This document shows, in pieces, positions 24,723 to 33,914 of a stretch of DNA of 64,000 nucleotides. The stretch comes from Halopenitus persicus (GTDB lineage: Archaea; Halobacteriota; Halobacteria; Halobacteriales; Haloferacaceae): NCBI RefSeq assembly GCF_002355635.1, contig NZ_AP017558.1:1178001-1242000 (forward strand). The letters run 5' to 3'. The notes beneath the pieces were generated by a model. It saw nothing but the letters and a program-made list of their open reading frames with translations, did no database searches and was not told the origin of the DNA. Position numbers and translations under genes: made by a program. Within the stretch, counting starts at the first letter, position 1. Each line of letters starts with the position of its first letter.

Positions 24723-26576
24723 TCAGTCGTGCGGGTGGAACCGCTTCATCGCGCGTCGGACCGCGTCCGTGTCGCCGATGAAGGTGACGTGGTCGCCGTA
24801 CTCCAGGACGGTGTCCGCCGACGGAACGTGATTCTCGCCGTCGCGGCTGACGACCGCGACGAAGGTGCCGTCGGGGATCTGTGCGGTGAGGTCGCGGATC
24901 GTCTTGCCGGCGAGGTTCTCCGCGGTCACCTCCACCTCCTGGACGTCGTGGCTATCGCCCAGCTCGTTCATCCAGTGGGTGATCGCCGGCCGTTCGATCT
25001 CGTCGTCGATGGCCACCGCCGTCGCCGTCGGCGAGTCGACCCCCGTCACACCGATGCTCTCGAAGGCGTCGACGTTGTCCGGCTCGTTCACCCGCGAGTA
25101 CACCGATTCCACGCCGAACTTCGTGATCGCGAGCTGGCACGCGAGGAGGTTGACGTCGTCGTCGCGGGTCACCGTGATCACGCGCTTGGCGTCATCGATT
25201 CCCGCACTGCGCAGCGTCTCCGTGTCGCTGCCGTCGCCCTCGTGGACGGTGAACCCCTCCGAGCGGGCCTGCTCGATCTCCTCGTCGTCGGCCTCGATGA
25301 TGATGACGTACTCGCCCCGCCGCTCCAGTCGTGTGGCGAGCGCCCGGCCGACCCGGCCGCCGCCGATGATTATCGTGCGCATAGGTGACACTCCGAGGAC
25401 GTCGCCGATCTGTCGCGCCAGCCCGGCCTCGATCGCGACCGTGGTAACGATGACGGCGAACACCGTCCCGACCAGGAGCTCGCCCGCCGTCACGTTTCCC
25501 GCGAGCTCCAGTTCGATCGCGAACAGCGTGGCCACGCTCGCCGGGATGATCCCGCGCGGTCCCACGCCGGCGATGAACAGCCGCTCGGGCCACGTGAACC
25601 GCTCGACGCCGGCCGTGGCGATCAGCGCCCCCAGCGGTCGGAGCACGAGCATGATCACGAGGACGAGTCCGACCGCCCCGAGGCCGAGCTGCAGTATCGC
25701 CTCGACGTCGATCAGCGCGGCCAGCGAGATGAACACGAACGAGAGCACGACGAGCGTCGTGTTCTCCGCGAACCGCTCGATCTCCTCCCTGTTGTTGATG
25801 TCGAGGTTTCCAAGCAGGATCCCGCTCGTCGCGGCCGCCGCGATGCCCGCTTCGGCGGCGACGGCCTCGGCGGCCGCGAACGCACCCACCGCCGCCGCCA
25901 ACACGAGGAACTGTGACGCCTGCACGTCGCGCTCGGGAACCAGATCGCTGTCCAACAGGGCGTAGATCACCACCGTCGCGAGCATCCCCGCGAGCACGCC
26001 GACGCCGAGTCGCTCGACGAACGAGACGACGGTCGCCGGAACCCCGAGGTCGTCGAGCAGCAGCGTTTCGAAGACCACCACGGCGACGATCGCGGCCGTC
26101 ACGTCGTTCACGATCCCCTCAGTCTCCAGCGCGGTCGCAACGTGGTCCCTGACGCGGACGACGTTGAGTATCGGCGTGATCACGGTCGGTCCCGTCGCCA
26201 CGAGCAGTGCCCCGATGAGCAGCGCGATCTCCCAGTTTGCCCCCTCGAAGAACCGGACCGCGGCCGCCGTCCCGAGGAACATGACGAGCGCGCTGACCGT
26301 CACCAGCCGGAGCGACACCGTGGACGCGCCCCGGATCCGGTCGATCTGCAGGGCGAACGCGCCCTCGAAGACGATGATCGCAACGCTGAGCCCCACGATG
26401 ATCTCGAGCCCGTCCCCGAACGTCTCGAGCGTCACGAGCCCCAACACCTCCGGTCCAAGCACGACGCCGATGAGCAAATAAAAGATGACGCTCGGCACCT
26501 TCAGGTGGTGAGCGACCAGCTGAACGACGAGTCCCGACACGAGAATCGCCGCGATGACCGGCAACAGACTGGACAC
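24723..26576 (-). CDS. Cation:proton antiporter (CPA1/CPA2) with TrkA regulatory domains
   Basis: A 617-residue membrane protein with 12-13 hydrophobic helices over residues 1-390, of the Na+(K+)/H+ exchanger fold. It is followed by a cytoplasmic TrkA-N domain from about residue 399 (Rossmann motif IIIGGGRVGRALA, then IIIEADDEE) and a TrkA-C domain at the end (about 530-617). NhaP/Kef-type exchangers with this tail move Na+ or K+ against protons and respond to nucleotides, which matters to a salt-in organism. It starts the core region: GC and codon use are clearly higher than in the island before it. It stands alone, read leftward. The ion is not predictable from sequence. Confidence 0.88.
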   Translation of the reverse strand: MSSLLPVIAAILVSGLVVQLVAHHLKVPSVIFYLLIGVVLGPEVLGLVTLETFGDGLEIIVGLSVAIIVFEGAFALQIDRIRGASTVSLRLVTVSALVMFLGTAAAVRFFEGANWEIALLIGALLVATGPTVITPILNVVRVRDHVATALETEGIVNDVTAAIVAVVVFETLLLDDLGVPATVVSFVERLGVGVLAGMLATVVIYALLDSDLVPERDVQASQFLVLAAAVGAFAAAEAVAAEAGIAAAATSGILLGNLDINNREEIERFAENTTLVVLSFVFISLAALIDVEAILQLGLGAVGLVLVIMLVLRPLGALIATAGVERFTWPERLFIAGVGPRGIIPASVATLFAIELELAGNVTAGELLVGTVFAVIVTTVAIEAGLARQIGDVLGVSPMRTIIIGGGRVGRALATRLERRGEYVIIIEADDEEIEQARSEGFTVHEGDGSDTETLRSAGIDDAKRVITVTRDDDVNLLACQLAITKFGVESVYSRVNEPDNVDAFESIGVTGVDSPTATAVAIDDEIERPAITHWMNELGDSHDVQEVEVTAENLAGKTIRDLTAQIPDGTFVAVVSRDGENHVPSADTVLEYGDHVTFIGDTDAVRRAMKRFHPHD

Positions 26577-26782
26577 GTCTACGATTCATACGTCAGTCGC
26601 CCCTCTTAGTAGTACTCCTCGAGAGATTCATCGAACGCCTCGTCGATGATCGTGAGCAGCTCGTGGTTTGCAACGGCCACATCTCGGGCGGAGTGGAGAC
26701 GAGAGCCCGACGACCATACGTGAGACGAGAGCCCGACGACGGCGACCGAGACCGGAGGGATGACGGCGACCGCGGATGGCGA
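26577..26782. other. Gap between antiporter and SWIM gene, with a possible gene scrap
   Basis: On the minus strand a frame ends at 26607 with NHELLTIIDEAFDESLEEYY, a plausible protein C-terminus, but no start or upstream coding signal is found beyond about 30 codons. A short direct duplication GACGAGAGCCCGACGAC occurs twice (about 26698-26741). Confidence 0.25.
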
Positions 26783-27130
26783 CTAGAGGAACTCCCGAAC
26801 CTCCGAGTACCACATGTCGTGGTGCTCGACCGCGTCGATCCGCTCTGCGACCTCGACGGCGAGGACGTGCCAACAGCGCTGGTCGGGGTCGTCCTCGTCG
26901 AGGTTGTACGTCGAGTCCGCACACGTGCAGCCGCCGTCCTCGATCACGTACTCGTCCTCGTGGCCGACGACGACGGTGAAATCCCGGTAGCGTTTCACCC
27001 GCCCCTCGCCGACGGCCTCGATCGCGCGCTTGCCGCGGTCGCCGTGGACGCCGACGATCGCCGCGGTCACGGGACCGGTGAGCTCGCCCGCAGCCGCGAG
27101 CGCCGCGTGCCAGTCGTCGGCCGGGTCCAT
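26783..27130 (-). CDS. SWIM zinc-finger protein
   Basis: A 115-residue acidic protein from ATG 27130. Residues about 68-95 hold the SWIM signature: CTCADS, then a 16-residue acidic spacer and RCWHVLAVE (C-x-C ... C-x-H), a zinc fold used for DNA or protein contacts. The N-terminal half is a mixed alpha/beta segment with the pattern [18 protein letters not shown], common to single-domain SWIM proteins of haloarchaea. It is divergent from trm1; the 180 bp between carries a 20-bp tandem repeat. The partner and role are unknown. In other organisms SWIM proteins take part in recombination complexes. Confidence 0.75.
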   Translation of the reverse strand: MDPADDWHAALAAAGELTGPVTAAIVGVHGDRGKRAIEAVGEGRVKRYRDFTVVVGHEDEYVIEDGGCTCADSTYNLDEDDPDQRCWHVLAVEVAERIDAVEHHDMWYSEVREFL

Positions 27131-27182
27131 ACCCCCGCGTTCAGGAGGCACCGGCAAAACGGCGTCGGTGCACCGGGGGCGG

Positions 27183-27251
27183 AACGGCAATGCTGGGAGC
27201 GGCACGGCAACGCGGGGAGCGGCCCGGCAACGCGGGGAGCGGCCCGGCAAG
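27183..27251. repeat. 20-bp tandem repeat, about 3.4 copies
   Basis: Unit close to GGGGAGCGGCCCGGCAACGC, in the space between the SWIM gene and trm1. Copies differ by one or two bases. Confidence 0.85.
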
Positions 27252-27312
27252 CGGTCGAAACGACCACGTCCGGAACGGCCGCTTTTTACCGGCCGTCGTC
27301 GAACGGGACGGT

Positions 27313-28437
27313 ATGGAACGCGAGGAGGGCGGGATCGTCATCGAGGTCCCGGAGTCACGCAACGGCGCGAGCGAGGGCACCGGCGACGACGTCTTCTTCA
27401 ACCCGACCCAGGAGCTGAACCGGGACGTCACCGTCGCCGTCCTGCGCGCCTACCGCGACCGGGAGCCGCGGGCGGCATCGTACCTCGACGCGATGGCGGC
27501 CTCGGGGATCCGCGGCGTGCGCGCCGCCGCCGAGGGGTACGACGTCACCTGCACCGACACCGACGCCGACGCCGTCGCGCTGGCCCGGTCGAACCTCGAG
27601 CGCAACGACCTCGACGGGGAGGTCCGCCAACAGGGGTGTAACGTCGCGATGCACGAGGGGCTGTTCGACGTGGTCGACCTGGACCCGTACGGGACGCCGA
27701 TCCCCTTCGTGGACGCCGCCTTCGCCAACGCCCGAAACCTGGTGTGCGTCACCGCGACCGACACGGCGCCGCTGTGTGGCGCCCACCAGCGATCGGGGAT
27801 CCGCAAGTACGGAGCGACCCCGCAGAACACCGAGTACCACCCCGAGATGGGGCTCCGGACGCTGCTGTCCGCGCTCGTGCGGACGGCGGCGCGGTACGAC
27901 GTGGCCGCGACCCCGATCTGCTCGCACGTCTCCCGGCACTACGTGCGAACCTACCTCGAGCTCGATGGCGGCGCGCAGACCGCGGACGACCGCATCGACG
28001 AGCTCGGGTTCGTCTTCCACTGCGAGGACTGCCTCTTCAGGGACCACGAGTACGGCCTGATCCCCTCGGCAGACCGGCCGGATCGGTGTCCGCGATGCGA
28101 CTCGAACCGGCTGCTCGTCGCCGGCCCGATCTGGCTCGGGGCGGTCGCCGAACCCGACTTCGTCCGGGCGGTCGGGGACGCGATCGACGACGAAATGGGG
28201 GAGGCCAAGCGGGCACGGCGGCTCCTGGACCGCGTCGCGACGGAGCTCGACACGCCGACCCACTACGACCAGCACCGGCTCTACAAGCAGTGGGGCGAGC
28301 CCGCGATCGGGATGGACGAGTTCGTCGACCGGCTCCGGGCGGCCGGCCACGAGGCGACGCGGGCCCACTACCACGGGACGGCGTTCAAGACGCCGGCGAC
28401 GATCCCGGAGATCCGCGAGGCGGTTCTCGGGGAGTAA
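27313..28437 (+). CDS. trm1: tRNA (guanine26-N2)-dimethyltransferase Trm1
   Basis: A 374-residue SAM-dependent enzyme that dimethylates G26 of tRNA. The first 30 residues hold [13 protein letters not shown], a Trm1 hallmark; the SAM-binding domain shows [11 protein letters not shown], the acidic [11 protein letters not shown] and catalytic VDLDPYGTP (about 110-120). The C-terminal domain carries the zinc site CEDCLF and CPRCDS (about 240-270). ATG 27313 is favoured because it directly precedes the conserved part; earlier in-frame codons run through the tandem repeat. The gene is monocistronic; a 35-bp tandem repeat follows its stop. Confidence 0.95.
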   Translation: MEREEGGIVIEVPESRNGASEGTGDDVFFNPTQELNRDVTVAVLRAYRDREPRAASYLDAMAASGIRGVRAAAEGYDVTCTDTDADAVALARSNLERNDLDGEVRQQGCNVAMHEGLFDVVDLDPYGTPIPFVDAAFANARNLVCVTATDTAPLCGAHQRSGIRKYGATPQNTEYHPEMGLRTLLSALVRTAARYDVAATPICSHVSRHYVRTYLELDGGAQTADDRIDELGFVFHCEDCLFRDHEYGLIPSADRPDRCPRCDSNRLLVAGPIWLGAVAEPDFVRAVGDAIDDEMGEAKRARRLLDRVATELDTPTHYDQHRLYKQWGEPAIGMDEFVDRLRAAGHEATRAHYHGTAFKTPATIPEIREAVLGE

Positions 28438-28452
28438 CGGGGGAGGCCCCCG

Positions 28453-28725
28453 TCGTCCCGTATTTTCCGCCGTCCCGTATTTCCGCCGTCTCTGGCCTTC
28501 CCATCGTCCCTGTATTTCCGCCGTCTCTGGCCTTCCCATCGTCCCTGTATTTCCGCCGTCTCTGGCCTTCCCATCGTCCCTGTATTTCCGCCGTCTCTGG
28601 CCTTCCCATCGTCCCTGTATTTCCGCCGTCTCTGGCCTTCCCATCGTCCCTGTATTTCCGCCGTCTCTGGCCTTCCCATCGTCCCCGTATTTTCGCCGTC
28701 TCTGGCCTTCCCATCGTCCCCGGAT
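28453..28725. repeat. 35-bp tandem repeat, seven to eight copies
   Basis: Phase markers CCATCGTCCC recur at 28501, 28536, 28571, 28606, 28641, 28676 and 28711, exactly 35 bp apart. The middle copies are identical; the first and last vary. Pyrimidine-rich on the plus strand. It fills nearly all of the space between trm1 and the BrkB-like gene. The period is not a multiple of three, so it is not coding. Confidence 0.97.
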
Positions 28726-28762
28726 CCCCCCGTTTTTGTAGGCTACCGCCGAATATATCGGC

Positions 28763-30028
28763 GTGTACGCCACGGTGTCCACCCACGTCGAGACCACGAG
28801 GCGGATCGTCGCCGTCGTCCGCGACCGGGACGTCACGTTCCTGGCGGCCAGCGTCGCGTACTACGCGTTCATCTCCCTGGTCCCCTCGCTGCTGCTGCTG
28901 GTCGCGGTCGCCAGCGCGGCCCTCGGCGACGCGTTCGCGACGGTCGTGCTGGCGGAAAGCAGGGCGTTTCTCACCCCGGCCGGTCAGGAGACCGTCGCGA
29001 GCGCGATCGCCTCCGCTGAGGGACGGACGGGGGCGACCATCCTCGGCGCGGTGGTGTTGGGCTGGTCGACGCTGAAGGTGTTCCGCGGGCTCGACACTGC
29101 GTTCCAGGCGGCCTACGGGATCGAGGAACCATCGACCCTGATCGGCGAGCTCTCGGACGCGGCGGTCGTGGCCGTCGGGATCGGGACGGGGATCGTGTCG
29201 ATGATCGTCCTCGGAACGCTGATCGCGGGCAGCGAACTCCTCCCGGCAGTCGCGGACGTCCCCGGCGTCGGGATCGTCGGGATGCTCGTGTTGCCCGTCG
29301 TGCTCGTGGTCGTCTTCCTTCCGATGTACTACGTGCTTCCGAATTGCCCGATGTCCGTCCGCGAGGCGATCCCGGGAACCCTCCTCGCCGCCGTGGGATG
29401 GACGGCCCTCCAGGCGGGCTTTCAGGCGTACGCCGCCACCGCCGGCCAGTACCAGGTCTACGGCGTCCTCGGCGGCATTCTGCTGCTCGTGACGTGGCTC
29501 TACCTCGCTTCGATCGTCGTGATCGTCGGCGCGGTGGCCAACGCGGTGATCGCGGACCGGCAACTCCAAGGGGACCCCGGTCGACCGACCGATATGGGCG
29601 ACCGCGAGGACACCGAGGCGCGCGCCACGAGCGACGACGAGACCCCACAGGGGGCCCCCGACGTCGCCGCGCTCGAGGCCGAGGTCCGTCGGCTTCGAGC
29701 CGACCTCGACGAGTTCGAGGACGACGTCGAGCAGCGAACCGTCGACCGACCCCGACTCGAGACCGAGCTGAAGACGTACGTCCGCAAGCGGGTGCGGCGC
29801 GGGCACGCTCGGGGCTGGGGCCCGTACCTCGTGTTGCTGTACGGAACCGTCCTGACGCTCGGTGCCTTCCGATACCTCGAGGCCGGCTATGCGATCGCCG
29901 CGATGCTGATCCTCGGCCTCTCGACGCTCGGCCTGTACACCCTCTTCGTCCTCGTCGGTGTCGGGCTCAACGTGCTCGAGGCACCGGGGAAGGCGGTCGA
30001 TTACGTCCGGAACCGCGGCGACGACTGA
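28763..30028 (+). CDS. YihY/BrkB-family integral membrane protein
   Basis: A 421-residue membrane protein from GTG 28763. The N-terminal 260 residues show the family's six-helix domain, with FLAASVAYYAFISLVP near residue 27, the central PMYYVLPN, and GILLLVTWLYLASIVVI near 235. A charged cytoplasmic linker rich in Asp/Glu/Arg follows (about 270-350), then two more hydrophobic helices at the end. The family has been linked to transport but has no settled function. Its stop overlaps the start of the PAP2 gene (TGATG), so the two are translated together and may act on the same membrane process. Confidence 0.85.
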   Translation: MYATVSTHVETTRRIVAVVRDRDVTFLAASVAYYAFISLVPSLLLLVAVASAALGDAFATVVLAESRAFLTPAGQETVASAIASAEGRTGATILGAVVLGWSTLKVFRGLDTAFQAAYGIEEPSTLIGELSDAAVVAVGIGTGIVSMIVLGTLIAGSELLPAVADVPGVGIVGMLVLPVVLVVVFLPMYYVLPNCPMSVREAIPGTLLAAVGWTALQAGFQAYAATAGQYQVYGVLGGILLLVTWLYLASIVVIVGAVANAVIADRQLQGDPGRPTDMGDREDTEARATSDDETPQGAPDVAALEAEVRRLRADLDEFEDDVEQRTVDRPRLETELKTYVRKRVRRGHARGWGPYLVLLYGTVLTLGAFRYLEAGYAIAAMLILGLSTLGLYTLFVLVGVGLNVLEAPGKAVDYVRNRGDD

Positions 30029-31035
30029 TGACCCGCGGGATCGGGGAGTTCGCGATCGTCGAGGCGCTGCCGGATGCCGTGGTCGTTGCGGGCGCCGCCG
30101 TGACCTCGCTCGGCGACACCGCGTTCGTCTTCGTGCTCCTCCTCGCGACCTACTGGTTTCTCCCGGCACGCGCGGCGACGGAACCCCGGCGCACCGCCGC
30201 GACGCTGATCGCGACCGTCACCGGCGCGCTCGCGGTGGTCACGCTGTTGAAGGTCGGGATCGGACTGCCGCGACCGCCGGCCGCAGCCGTCCCCGCTGCC
30301 GTGCCGGACTGGCTCCCGACGACCCTCGAGTCCTGGTTCGCGGGCGCGACCACGGGCGACGGCTTCGGGTTCCCGAGCGGCCACGCGACGGGCGGGACGG
30401 TCACGTATCTGGGACTCGCCGCCGCGCTTGACCGCCTCGGCGCCGCGCGCCGCCGGCTCGCGGTCGGCGCGATCGTGGTCGCGGCGGTTGCGCTCTCGCG
30501 CGTCGTGATCGAGGTGCACTACGTGGTCGACGTGGTCGTCGGCGCGGTCCTCGGAACGGCGCTCCTCATCGGAGGCGTGGCGCTGGCTCGAGGGAGTCTC
30601 CGTGGAGTCGACCGACTCGGCGGACTGAGCGGTGCGGGCCGCCACCGACTTGCCCGGGAGCGGCGACGGCTCGACCCCACACGCCCGTTCGTCGCGGCGG
30701 CCGTCGCCGGCCTCCTCGGGGTCGTGATCGCGGTCGGGGCCGGCGAGCCGGGGAGCATCGTCGACGCGAGCGCGGCGGTGGGAACCGCGCTCGGCGGCGC
30801 CGCGGGGTGGCGTCTCTGTGAGGGGGCGGAACCGCCGGTGTGGGCGCCGGTCGGGCTAGTCGCCGCCGCGGTCGCCGGACCGCTCTGGATCATTGCCCTC
30901 GCGGACGTCGTCGTGCCGGCCGTCGGCGCCCTGCTCGCGTTCGTGGCGACCGCGATCATCCTCGCGACGCCCCGGCTCTCGGTCCGCGTCGATCACCGGC
31001 GCGAGGCGTCCTCGTCGTACAGCGACTCGCCGTAG
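30028..31035 (+). CDS. PAP2-family membrane phosphatase
   Basis: A 335-residue membrane protein carrying the full acid-phosphatase signature of the PAP2 family: KVGIGLPRP (K-x6-RP), FPSGHATGG, and SRVVIEVHYVVD (SR-x5-H-x3-D). These enzymes remove phosphate from lipid phosphates such as undecaprenyl/dolichyl diphosphate or phosphatidate. Five to six helices carry the catalytic face and four more hydrophobic segments extend the C-terminus (about 215-320), longer than the minimal family. It is translationally coupled to the BrkB-like gene. Its last 43 bp overlap the end of trmJ on the other strand. The lipid substrate is not predictable. Confidence 0.9.
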   Translation: MTRGIGEFAIVEALPDAVVVAGAAVTSLGDTAFVFVLLLATYWFLPARAATEPRRTAATLIATVTGALAVVTLLKVGIGLPRPPAAAVPAAVPDWLPTTLESWFAGATTGDGFGFPSGHATGGTVTYLGLAAALDRLGAARRRLAVGAIVVAAVALSRVVIEVHYVVDVVVGAVLGTALLIGGVALARGSLRGVDRLGGLSGAGRHRLARERRRLDPTRPFVAAAVAGLLGVVIAVGAGEPGSIVDASAAVGTALGGAAGWRLCEGAEPPVWAPVGLVAAAVAGPLWIIALADVVVPAVGALLAFVATAIILATPRLSVRVDHRREASSSYSDSP

Positions 31036-31868
31036 GTCTCCGCGAGCTCGTCGGCGAACTCCAGCTTGTCGGTGGCCTTCCGGAAGACGCCCAGCAGCGT
31101 GTGGACCTCCCGGTCGGTCGGGTGCGCGCGACCCAGCAGGCGGCGGAACAGCGTCGCGCATCTGTCCCGACGATACTCACGGTGGTCGGCGTGCTCGAGG
31201 AATCGCTCGAAGTAGTCGTGAAGCCGCTCGATGTCGGCCTCGGCGGCGCGTTCGAGCTCGACGTCGGGGAGCTGGTACTCGTCGACGGTCAGCTCGCGCA
31301 GCTCGTACAGGAGGACGGTCGCGGCCTGCCCGAGGTTGAGGACCGGATACTCCCCGTCCGCCGGGATCGAACACACCTCGTCGAGCCGCCTGAGCTCGTC
31401 GTTGTCGAGTCCGGTTCCCTCGCGACCGAACACGAGCGCGGTCCGCGTCTCGGCGGTCCGCAGCGACTCCCGCAGCTCCACGGGCGTCGAGTAGGGAAAC
31501 CGGACGTGGCGCCGGGCGTCCTCGCCGGTGATCGCCGTGCAGCCGACGGTGTGGTAGGTCTCGACGACCTCCTCGAAGGTGACCGTCTCGGCGTTCGGGA
31601 GGACGTCCTCCCGGGCGTGACCCGCGAAGCCGTAGGCCTCGCCGTCGGGCTCGAGCTCGGGGGGATCGACGAGCTTGAGCTCGGTGAGCCCGAAGTTCTT
31701 CATCGCGCGAGCGATCGTGCCGACGTTTCCGGGCGTCTCCGGCTCCACGACGACCACGACGGGGTCGATCGATCGAGGTCCTGACTCCGGACCGGCCGAT
31801 CCGGGGATGGACCCGGACTCGGACGCTGGCGACGCGTCGGGATCGACCGGCGGGCCCGTATCAGTCAT
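30993..31868 (-). CDS. trmJ: TrmJ-type SPOUT RNA methyltransferase
   Basis: A 291-residue 2'-O-ribose methyltransferase of the SpoU/TrmJ group, in archaea acting on tRNA C32. After a 35-residue low-complexity acidic N-terminus the SPOUT core shows PVVVVVEPETPGNVGTIARAMKNFG (start of the Rossmann half, given here in two parts: PETPGNVGTIAR and AMKNFG), LVFGREGTGL, and IPADGEYPVLNLGQAATVLLYE split as IPADGEYPVLNLG and QAATVLLYE, the knot region. The C-terminal helical extension is usual for TrmJ. Its start overlaps the upstream gene's stop as ATGA. It converges on and overlaps the PAP2 gene by 43 bp. Confidence 0.9.
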   Translation of the reverse strand: MTDTGPPVDPDASPASESGSIPGSAGPESGPRSIDPVVVVVEPETPGNVGTIARAMKNFGLTELKLVDPPELEPDGEAYGFAGHAREDVLPNAETVTFEEVVETYHTVGCTAITGEDARRHVRFPYSTPVELRESLRTAETRTALVFGREGTGLDNDELRRLDEVCSIPADGEYPVLNLGQAATVLLYELRELTVDEYQLPDVELERAAEADIERLHDYFERFLEHADHREYRRDRCATLFRRLLGRAHPTDREVHTLLGVFRKATDKLEFADELAETYGESLYDEDASRR

Positions 31869-32464
31869 CGGTCCGCGCTCGGATACTCCGTCGAGAGGTC
31901 GACGTCGGCGTCCGAGACCGCCTCCGGCGAGAGGCGTTCGTCGTCAGGGTCGCCGTCAGCCTCGTCCGCGTACGACCCGATGTCGATCCGCCGGCCCTCG
32001 AAGTCGGCCTCGAGCCGTTCCTGCACCTCCTGCTGTCCCGGCGGGTTCGGCAGGTCCTCCGGATTCGCCTCGACGTGCTCGAGTCCGCCATATCCGTCCG
32101 GCGCACGATGGCCGTCCGCGTACCACTCGTGGAACCGGTCGGCGAACGTGTCCTCGCCTTTGTACTCGCTGCCGCCGCCCTCGCGGAACCAGTAGAGGAA
32201 ATCCGGCTCGTGGGCGTCACACAGCAGGAGCTCGCCCATCGGTTCGCCGTAGACGATCGTCGCCTTGTTCGCGCGGTACAGCTCCTCCTCGCCGTGCTCG
32301 AGGTAGCACGCGTCACACGGTTCCTCGACCAGCTTCGTCAGTCGGACGAGCTGTTGGCGCGGTTCCTCCGGGATCTCCTCGAGCGGTTTGAACTCGCCGT
32401 CCGCATCGAAGATCTCGGACTCCTCGAATCGCCATCCGCGAAGCCCGACGCTCACCTTTCCCAT
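31865..32464 (-). CDS. Conserved haloarchaeal hypothetical protein with Cys/His motifs
   Basis: A 199-residue acidic soluble protein from ATG 32464, directly upstream of trmJ and coupled to it by an ATGA overlap. It has a CDACY pair near residue 50 and LLCDAHEPDFLYWF near 80, which could make a metal site (Cys, Cys, Cys, His). There are several aromatic patches (FHEWYADG). The tail is low complexity. I do not recognise a named family. The coupling suggests work in RNA modification or a shared need. Confidence 0.75.
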   Translation of the reverse strand: MGKVSVGLRGWRFEESEIFDADGEFKPLEEIPEEPRQQLVRLTKLVEEPCDACYLEHGEEELYRANKATIVYGEPMGELLLCDAHEPDFLYWFREGGGSEYKGEDTFADRFHEWYADGHRAPDGYGGLEHVEANPEDLPNPPGQQEVQERLEADFEGRRIDIGSYADEADGDPDDERLSPEAVSDADVDLSTEYPSADR

Positions 32465-32569
32465 ACCACGTGTCGGTGGCGCGGGAGTATAAGCGCGTTC
32501 CTCCACGGTTCCGACGGGGAATCCACCGTCGAGTGATCCCGGTCTCGCCGCCGGCCGAAGCTTGCCTTT

Positions 32570-32656
32570 CCCGCCTCCGAAACTTGCCTTTCCCGCCTCC
32601 GAAACTTGCCTTTCCCGCCTCCGAAGCTTGCCTTTCCCGCCGTCCGGTTTCGGACG
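32570..32656. repeat. 22-bp tandem repeat, about four copies
   Basis: Unit close to CTTGCCTTTCCCGCCTCCGAAA in the 220-bp gap between two divergent genes, ending just before the DHPS-like gene's upstream start. Three copies differ by one base; the last is diverged. Confidence 0.9.
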
Positions 32657-32687
32657 GCCTATGGTGCTTGCGGCCGTGCCGATCGAT

Positions 32688-33914
32688 ATGCGAACTGTGG
32701 ACGCCGCAGGACTCGAGATCGGCGACGGTCGGCCCCCGCGGATCATGGGCGTGCTCAACGTCTCGGCGGAGTCGCCCTACGACCCGAGCGTGTTCGACGA
32801 TCCGGGAGACGCGGCCGAATACGTCGATTCGGAGCTGCTCGACGAGGGTGCCGACATCGTCGACGTCGGGCTCGAGTCGGCGAACAAGCGGTTCGACGTC
32901 CTCACGGCCGAACAGGAGCTCGACCGCCTCGACACGGCCCTGGAGGCCATGGCGTCGACGTCCGGCGACGCCGTCTGGTCGATCGAGACGCGGTACCACG
33001 AGGTGGCCGACGAGGCGCTCCGGCACGGGTTTGACATGGTCAACGACGTCTGCGGGTTCGCCGACCCCGAAATGCCGGCCGTCTGTGCCTCCCACGACGC
33101 CGCCGTCGTGAAGATGGCCTCGCCGCCGGACCTCGAGCGGCCGGGCGCGATCCCGGACGTCGACGGGATCTACGAGGCGCTGTCGCGAAACGGGTTCACC
33201 GAGAAGACGATCATCGACCCGGCCTTCGGCGGGTGGACCGAGGAGAAGACGCTCGCCGACGATCGGGAGACCTTCCGCCGGCTCCGGGAGTTCCGGGGGT
33301 ACGGGCGGCCGCTGCTGGTCTCGATCAACCGGAAGAACTTCCTCCGTGAGATCCCCGGCCGCGACACCGAGGCGGCGCTGCCGGCGTCGCTGGCGGCCAC
33401 CTCGATGGCGGTCGAGCGCGGCGCCCACGTGATCCGGACCCACGACGTGGCCGAAACCCGCGACGCCGCGCTCATCGGCGCCGAGTTCGCTCGCGAGCGG
33501 TGCCGCGGGACTGTCGACGGGATCGGGATCGAGGAGCTCGACGTGACGACTCCCGGCGAGGCGAACCGACACCTCGACCGACTGGACGCGACCGCGACGC
33601 TGGCCGACGAGAGCGTCGTTCGGGTCCTCGAGCTGACGGGGCTCGACGACGAACGGGTCAGAACGCTCCGGTCGGCGACGGAGGAGACGACCGCGACGTT
33701 CGCCCTGGCGGGGTCCGCGACCACGGGGACGAAGACGGAGGCGACGGCGACCGACGGGTCCGGACGGACGCCGGCGCAGGGGCTCCTGATCGGAACCCCG
33801 GCCGGGCTCGGCCGCGTCCACGAACGCGTCACGGACGCCGGATCCACGCTCGAGGACGCTCCGCTCGGAAACGCGCTCGAGCGGCCGATCGAACGGACGG
33901 GATGGGAAAAGTAA
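32688..33914 (+). CDS. Dihydropteroate synthase-like protein
   Basis: A 408-residue protein from ATG 32688; ATG 32661 is an in-frame alternative, but MRTVDAAGL begins the conserved part. The N-terminal two thirds is a TIM-barrel DHPS-like domain: PRIMGVLNVSAESPYDPS (the pterin-binding loop, NVSxES here versus NxTPDSF in bacteria), ADIVDVGLESANKRF, IETRYHEVADEAL, and VINDVCG-like VNDVCGFADPE. DHPS condenses a hydroxymethylpterin diphosphate with a p-aminobenzoate-type substrate. The C-terminal 120 residues form a second, acidic domain. It lies 250 bp before mptE, which makes the diphosphate, so the two probably give consecutive steps of pterin/folate synthesis. The aromatic substrate used is uncertain. 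Confidence 0.82.
   Translation: MRTVDAAGLEIGDGRPPRIMGVLNVSAESPYDPSVFDDPGDAAEYVDSELLDEGADIVDVGLESANKRFDVLTAEQELDRLDTALEAMASTSGDAVWSIETRYHEVADEALRHGFDMVNDVCGFADPEMPAVCASHDAAVVKMASPPDLERPGAIPDVDGIYEALSRNGFTEKTIIDPAFGGWTEEKTLADDRETFRRLREFRGYGRPLLVSINRKNFLREIPGRDTEAALPASLAATSMAVERGAHVIRTHDVAETRDAALIGAEFARERCRGTVDGIGIEELDVTTPGEANRHLDRLDATATLADESVVRVLELTGLDDERVRTLRSATEETTATFALAGSATTGTKTEATATDGSGRTPAQGLLIGTPAGLGRVHERVTDAGSTLEDAPLGNALERPIERTGWEK

Noticed and set aside
28453-28725. Possible CRISPR array
   Set aside because: The units follow each other without unique spacers; the period is 35 bp with the whole unit repeated. It is a tandem repeat, and no cas gene is near.
28385-30169. 594-codon minus-strand frame with repeated GRPETAEIQ-type units
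   Set aside because: It reads through the 35-bp non-coding repeat and antisense to the BrkB-like gene; period and composition are not those of a protein.
29344-31035. Longer version of the PAP2 protein (563 codons)
   Set aside because: The first 228 codons are a shadow of the BrkB-like gene; the real start is ATG 30028, overlapping its stop.
32562-32687. Longer N-terminus for the DHPS-like protein
   Set aside because: It would be coded by the 22-bp tandem repeat; conserved sequence begins at ATG 32688.
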